From Bacteriovorax stolpii (GTDB taxonomy: Bacteria; Bdellovibrionota; Bacteriovoracia; Bacteriovoracales; Bacteriovoracaceae): a DNA stretch of 8,052 nucleotides. The DNA lies in the NCBI GenBank assembly GCA_945862475.1, contig CAMAYW010000096.1:1-8052 (forward strand), read 5' to 3'. Of this stretch, positions 5,918 to 8,052 are shown piece after piece. The position numbers were made by a program, and so were the translations under genes. Within the stretch, counting starts at the first letter, position 1; each line of letters starts with the position of its first letter. The notes under the pieces are model-generated. The model saw only the letters and a list, made by a program, of their open reading frames with translations. It had not been told where the DNA came from and did not search any database.

Positions 5918-7458
5918 AATTTTCCTTGAACAATTTTTTCCAAGAGTGGTCCTGTAAGAGTGATGACCGAGGATTTAGGAATCGTTCCATCAGGCCAAGT
6001 GCTGGTGAGCTTATCCTTGGATGGACTTGTCTCACCTGGGTGTTGCACAGACAGAAAAAGTGTTTTGTAATCTGGAGAAAAACAGGGGCCCGTTAATTCC
6101 GCATCCACAGGGGCCGAAGCGACTCTCATCACTTTCCCTTGGTGTTCCCCCTTTCTCATGAAGACAAAAAGACTATTATTTCCAAGGCCCTCATAGGGAC
6201 CTTTATTCATTTCTCCACCGGCCATATCAGTCGTGAACCAGAGATTTCCTTGGGGATCGAAGACCATATTATCTGGACAAGCAAATCCGTGCTCTTTTCC
6301 TCCAGACAGAAAAACTTCCTGTTTGAAAGTAAGAGAGGCTGGATCATTATTGTCTTCAACAATTTTTAAAATACTTCCGTGATAGTTTTTATTCTGTTTG
6401 TTGTTCGTAAGTGCAACAAACACATTTCCAGTAAGGGGATCAAATTCAATATCTTCTGGTCGGTCGAGGGGAGTCGCACCAACAAGTTTCGCTGCCTCTC
6501 GGGCATAAATTTGAATTTCAGTTTGGTTTTTAAATTTATTTTTTAAAATAGGCTGATCGTTGATATCAAGAGAGAGCCACTGACCTTTTTCAAGATTAGC
6601 GACATAAAGCTTTCCTCGCTCTAGAGAGTCTGTAGAGTCAGAGATAAATTTATAAAGATGCTCGTTTATTTTATCGTCACCCGTGTAGGCCACGACTTTA
6701 CCATTTTTTGCCTTCGTAACGGCGGCACACTCATGAGCGCAGCGACCTAGGGAGATGAGTTTTTTCGCCTTGCCCGTTTTGGGTTCAACCTCTACCACCC
6801 AACCGTACTGCAAAGGTGAACGAGGATAAATTTTATCCCAACCAAGCCAGCTCTCAGTTTTTTCTCCAGCTCTCGTTTTATCACCCCAAAAAATTTCATA
6901 ATTTTCTTCACAAGTAAGAAATGTTCCCCACGGAGTTTTTCCTCCAGCACAATTTCCCATCGTTCCCACACCAAAATCTTTTCCCGCAATTTTTTCATTC
7001 CAAGCGAAAGGAATTTTCGTATTGGCATCAAGACGGCGATTGTATTGTGAATCTTTCACCACTTGCCACGTCTTCTCAAGCTGCTTTATTTCTAAAATAC
7101 TTCCGCCGACTTCTTTGAGTTCTTTATCGATGTTTTCTTTGGTTCTCTCTGGCCCATTAATAAAGGTCGGGCTCACATATTCATGATTGACCCACAAAAG
7201 AGCGCGATCATCTTCAAGTGGATGAAAGGCAATAAAATCGTTATTAAAGCCAAAAGATTCTTTGGCGTTTATTTTATCTCCCCAGCGAATGAGAATTTTA
7301 TAATCGATTCCGCTGGCGGTTTGGACTTGATCTAAAAGACTTGGAGAGAGCCCAGGAAGCTCTGTGGAGGAAAAAGTAAAAGGAGAAGTGGAACACCCAG
7401 GAATTGAACTTAAAACGCCTGAGACCCCTAAAAACTGCAGAAAATGACGACGGTTCAT
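5914..7458 (-). CDS. phoX: PhoX-family (DUF839) alkaline phosphatase, Tat-exported
   Basis: A 514-aa protein of the PhoX family, beta-propeller phosphatases that use iron and calcium rather than zinc to release phosphate from phosphoesters. The N terminus carries a twin-arginine signal (NRRHFLQFL, Arg3-Arg4), so it is folded with cofactors in the cytoplasm and exported by Tat. SSIPGC at 17-22 could be a lipobox (Cys22), although Pro before Gly is atypical. Family motifs in order: VNHEY (90-94), GTMGNCAGGKTPWGTFLTCE (165-184) with Cys170 or Cys183 as the expected metal-bridging Cys, LGRCAHEC (237-244), RPEDIEFDP (333-341), CPDNMVFDPQGNLWFTTD (394-411) and SVQHPGE (470-476). The length is in the shorter range of the family (about 500-680). 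AAGGG precedes the ATG by four bases. It forms a coupled operon with the ferredoxin-like gene downstream. No clear Pho box is visible in the 46-bp upstream gap. Some DUF839 proteins have no proven phosphatase activity. Confidence 0.88.
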   Translation of the reverse strand: MNRRHFLQFLGVSGVLSSIPGCSTSPFTFSSTELPGLSPSLLDQVQTASGIDYKILIRWGDKINAKESFGFNNDFIAFHPLEDDRALLWVNHEYVSPTFINGPERTKENIDKELKEVGGSILEIKQLEKTWQVVKDSQYNRRLDANTKIPFAWNEKIAGKDFGVGTMGNCAGGKTPWGTFLTCEENYEIFWGDKTRAGEKTESWLGWDKIYPRSPLQYGWVVEVEPKTGKAKKLISLGRCAHECAAVTKAKNGKVVAYTGDDKINEHLYKFISDSTDSLERGKLYVANLEKGQWLSLDINDQPILKNKFKNQTEIQIYAREAAKLVGATPLDRPEDIEFDPLTGNVFVALTNNKQNKNYHGSILKIVEDNNDPASLTFKQEVFLSGGKEHGFACPDNMVFDPQGNLWFTTDMAGGEMNKGPYEGLGNNSLFVFMRKGEHQGKVMRVASAPVDAELTGPCFSPDYKTLFLSVQHPGETSPSKDKLTSTWPDGTIPKSSVITLTGPLLEKIVQGKL

Positions 7459-7504
7459 TGGACCCTTCTGGGAAAAATTTTTACTTATGATAATATAGAG
7501 TGAG
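7459..7504. promoter_or_regulatory. 46-bp divergent promoter region between phoX and the DCC-family gene
   Basis: All upstream signals for two divergent genes must fit in or near these 46 bp. On the plus strand TATGAT (7486-7491) matches five of six -10 bases, with an overlapping extended form, TG-A-TAATAT (7488-7496); -35 matches are poor. On the minus strand TATTAT (7495-7490) is a -10 candidate, with TTGGTA (7516-7511), inside the DCC-family coding region, as a poor -35 at 15-bp spacing. The two -10 candidates overlap, so the two polymerases would compete. Predictions by eye. Confidence 0.4.
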
Positions 7505-7882
7505 ATGAATTACCAATTACCACTTATTCTCTATGACCCTGAATGTCCTCTTTGTTTAAGATTTAAACAAGGTTTGGAGTTTTTAGATAAGAACTTAAAC
7601 TTTGTCTCAGCGCGAGATGAAGAGGTTTATAGTGAATTCCCTGAGCTGAATAGACAAGATTGCCTTCTGAAGGTTCATCTTATTACAAAAGAAAAAATCA
7701 TTTTAAAAGGCCCTGAAGTTGTGGATTATCTCGTCGCGACTCTGCCAGGTGTTTCGAAGTTCGCTTGGCTATTAGATAATGATCAAGGTCAGAAGATTAA
7801 GGACTACTTTTATCAAAAAGTGGAGGAGCTGCGCGAGCTTTCAACCAAAAAAGATGATTGTAAACAATGCCCGCGCGAATGA
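7505..7882 (+). CDS. DCC-family (DUF393) thiol-disulfide oxidoreductase-like protein
   Basis: A 125-aa cytoplasmic protein of the DCC family, named for the Asp and two Cys in its N-terminal motif: YDPECPLC at residues 10-17, with Asp11, Cys14 and Cys17. This CxxC sits where a thioredoxin-like protein has its redox site. The middle retains a family-like SARDEE segment (35-40). A third cysteine is at 53, and a second CxxC ends the protein (Cys119 and Cys122, in DDCKQCPRE). The substrate and partner are not known for most of the family. The ATG at 7505 has only a weak ribosome binding site (GAGTGAG directly before it), and the candidate -10 is so close that the mRNA may be nearly leaderless. It is divergent from phoX and its stop is 3 bp from the end of metF. 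Confidence 0.82.
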   Translation: MNYQLPLILYDPECPLCLRFKQGLEFLDKNLNFVSARDEEVYSEFPELNRQDCLLKVHLITKEKIILKGPEVVDYLVATLPGVSKFAWLLDNDQGQKIKDYFYQKVEELRELSTKKDDCKQCPRE

Positions 7883-7885
7883 ATC

Positions 7886-8052
7886 TTAAAAAAGTTTAGA
7901 GGCAATTTGCTGAATCGCTGTTGATTTCCCCATCGAGTAAAAATGTAAGCAAGGCACGTTGTGTTTCACAAGCTCTTTGGATTGAGCGATCGCCCATTCG
8001 ACACCCACATTTTTAACATCATTATCATTTCGGCAATTATCAATAGCATCGA
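7886..8052 (-). CDS. metF: Methylenetetrahydrofolate reductase, C-terminal 54 residues (5' end outside window)
   Basis: The minus-strand frame from the window edge (first full codon at 8050) to TAA at 7886 encodes 54 residues. They include NVGVEWAIAQSKELVKHNVP and the closing CLHFYSM strand, matching the last strand-helix unit of MetF, where GIE-x-A, PG-hHFYT and an amphipathic end helix are standard. MetF reduces 5,10-methylene-THF to 5-methyl-THF with FAD, supplying methionine synthase. The HFYS in place of HFYT and Cys in place of Gly before hHFY are mild variants. The catalytic part lies outside the window, so this rests on the tail only. The gene converges with the DCC-family gene with a 3-bp gap; no GC-rich terminator hairpin is seen between them. 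Confidence 0.82.
   Translation of the reverse strand, partial: DAIDNCRNDNDVKNVGVEWAIAQSKELVKHNVPCLHFYSMGKSTAIQQIASKLF

Noticed and set aside
1..8052. CRISPR arrays, insertion sequences, tRNA or rRNA genes, phage genes
   Set aside because: No spaced direct repeats, transposase motifs, cloverleaf-like sequence or phage-type proteins were seen on either strand.

Overview
The window is a compact, low-GC bacterial stretch (about 40-43% G+C judged by eye). It carries eight recognisable protein genes packed tightly on both strands. The Tat-type PhoX phosphatase, the periplasmic/secreted M14 zinc carboxypeptidase, the type II ManC and the general codon style fit a Gram-negative bacterium. A Bdellovibrionota (Bacteriovorax/Peredibacter-like) source is my best guess, but this is family-level impression only and no marker gene proves it.

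Layout. (1) Positions 2-370, + strand: 3' half of nagB (glucosamine-6-phosphate deaminase), entering from outside the window. (2) Positions 313-1125, - strand: a PIG-L/LmbE-type sugar N-deacetylase gene whose 3' end overlaps that of nagB tail to tail by 58 bp. (3) Positions 1126-1276: a leader region upstream of the deacetylase with a promoter-like sequence, two inverted repeats and a possible 21-codon hydrophobic small ORF. (4) Positions 1277-2650, - strand: manC, a bifunctional GDP-mannose pyrophosphorylase/phosphomannose isomerase, preceded by (5) mgtE, a CBS-gated Mg2+ channel/transporter (stop at 2694); these two probably share a transcript. (6) Positions 4284-5627, + strand: a secreted M14 carboxypeptidase with propeptide and C-terminal beta-sandwich domain, ended by a strong intrinsic terminator. 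(7) Positions 5624-7458, - strand: a translationally coupled phoX and [2Fe-2S] thioredoxin-like ferredoxin pair. (8) Positions 7505-7882, + strand: a DCC-family (DUF393) thiol oxidoreductase-like protein, read divergently from phoX across only 46 bp. (9) Positions 7886-8052, - strand: the C-terminal end of metF, leaving the window.

How the genes relate. NagB and the PIG-L protein are metabolically linked (amino-sugar deacetylation then deamination), and ManC feeds GDP-mannose to cell-surface glycan synthesis, so the left third has an amino-sugar/envelope flavour. The carboxypeptidase and PhoX are exported hydrolases that would release amino acids and phosphate. No CRISPR array, transposon, integrase, rRNA or tRNA was seen, and no intergenic gap exceeds about 190 bp. 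I did not find a clear undescribed multi-gene system. The most unusual signals are the small hydrophobic ORF with structured leader in front of the deacetylase gene, the terminator hairpin encoded inside the end of the opposing ferredoxin gene, the overlapping tails of all three convergent pairs, and the ATGA-coupled PhoX-ferredoxin operon.
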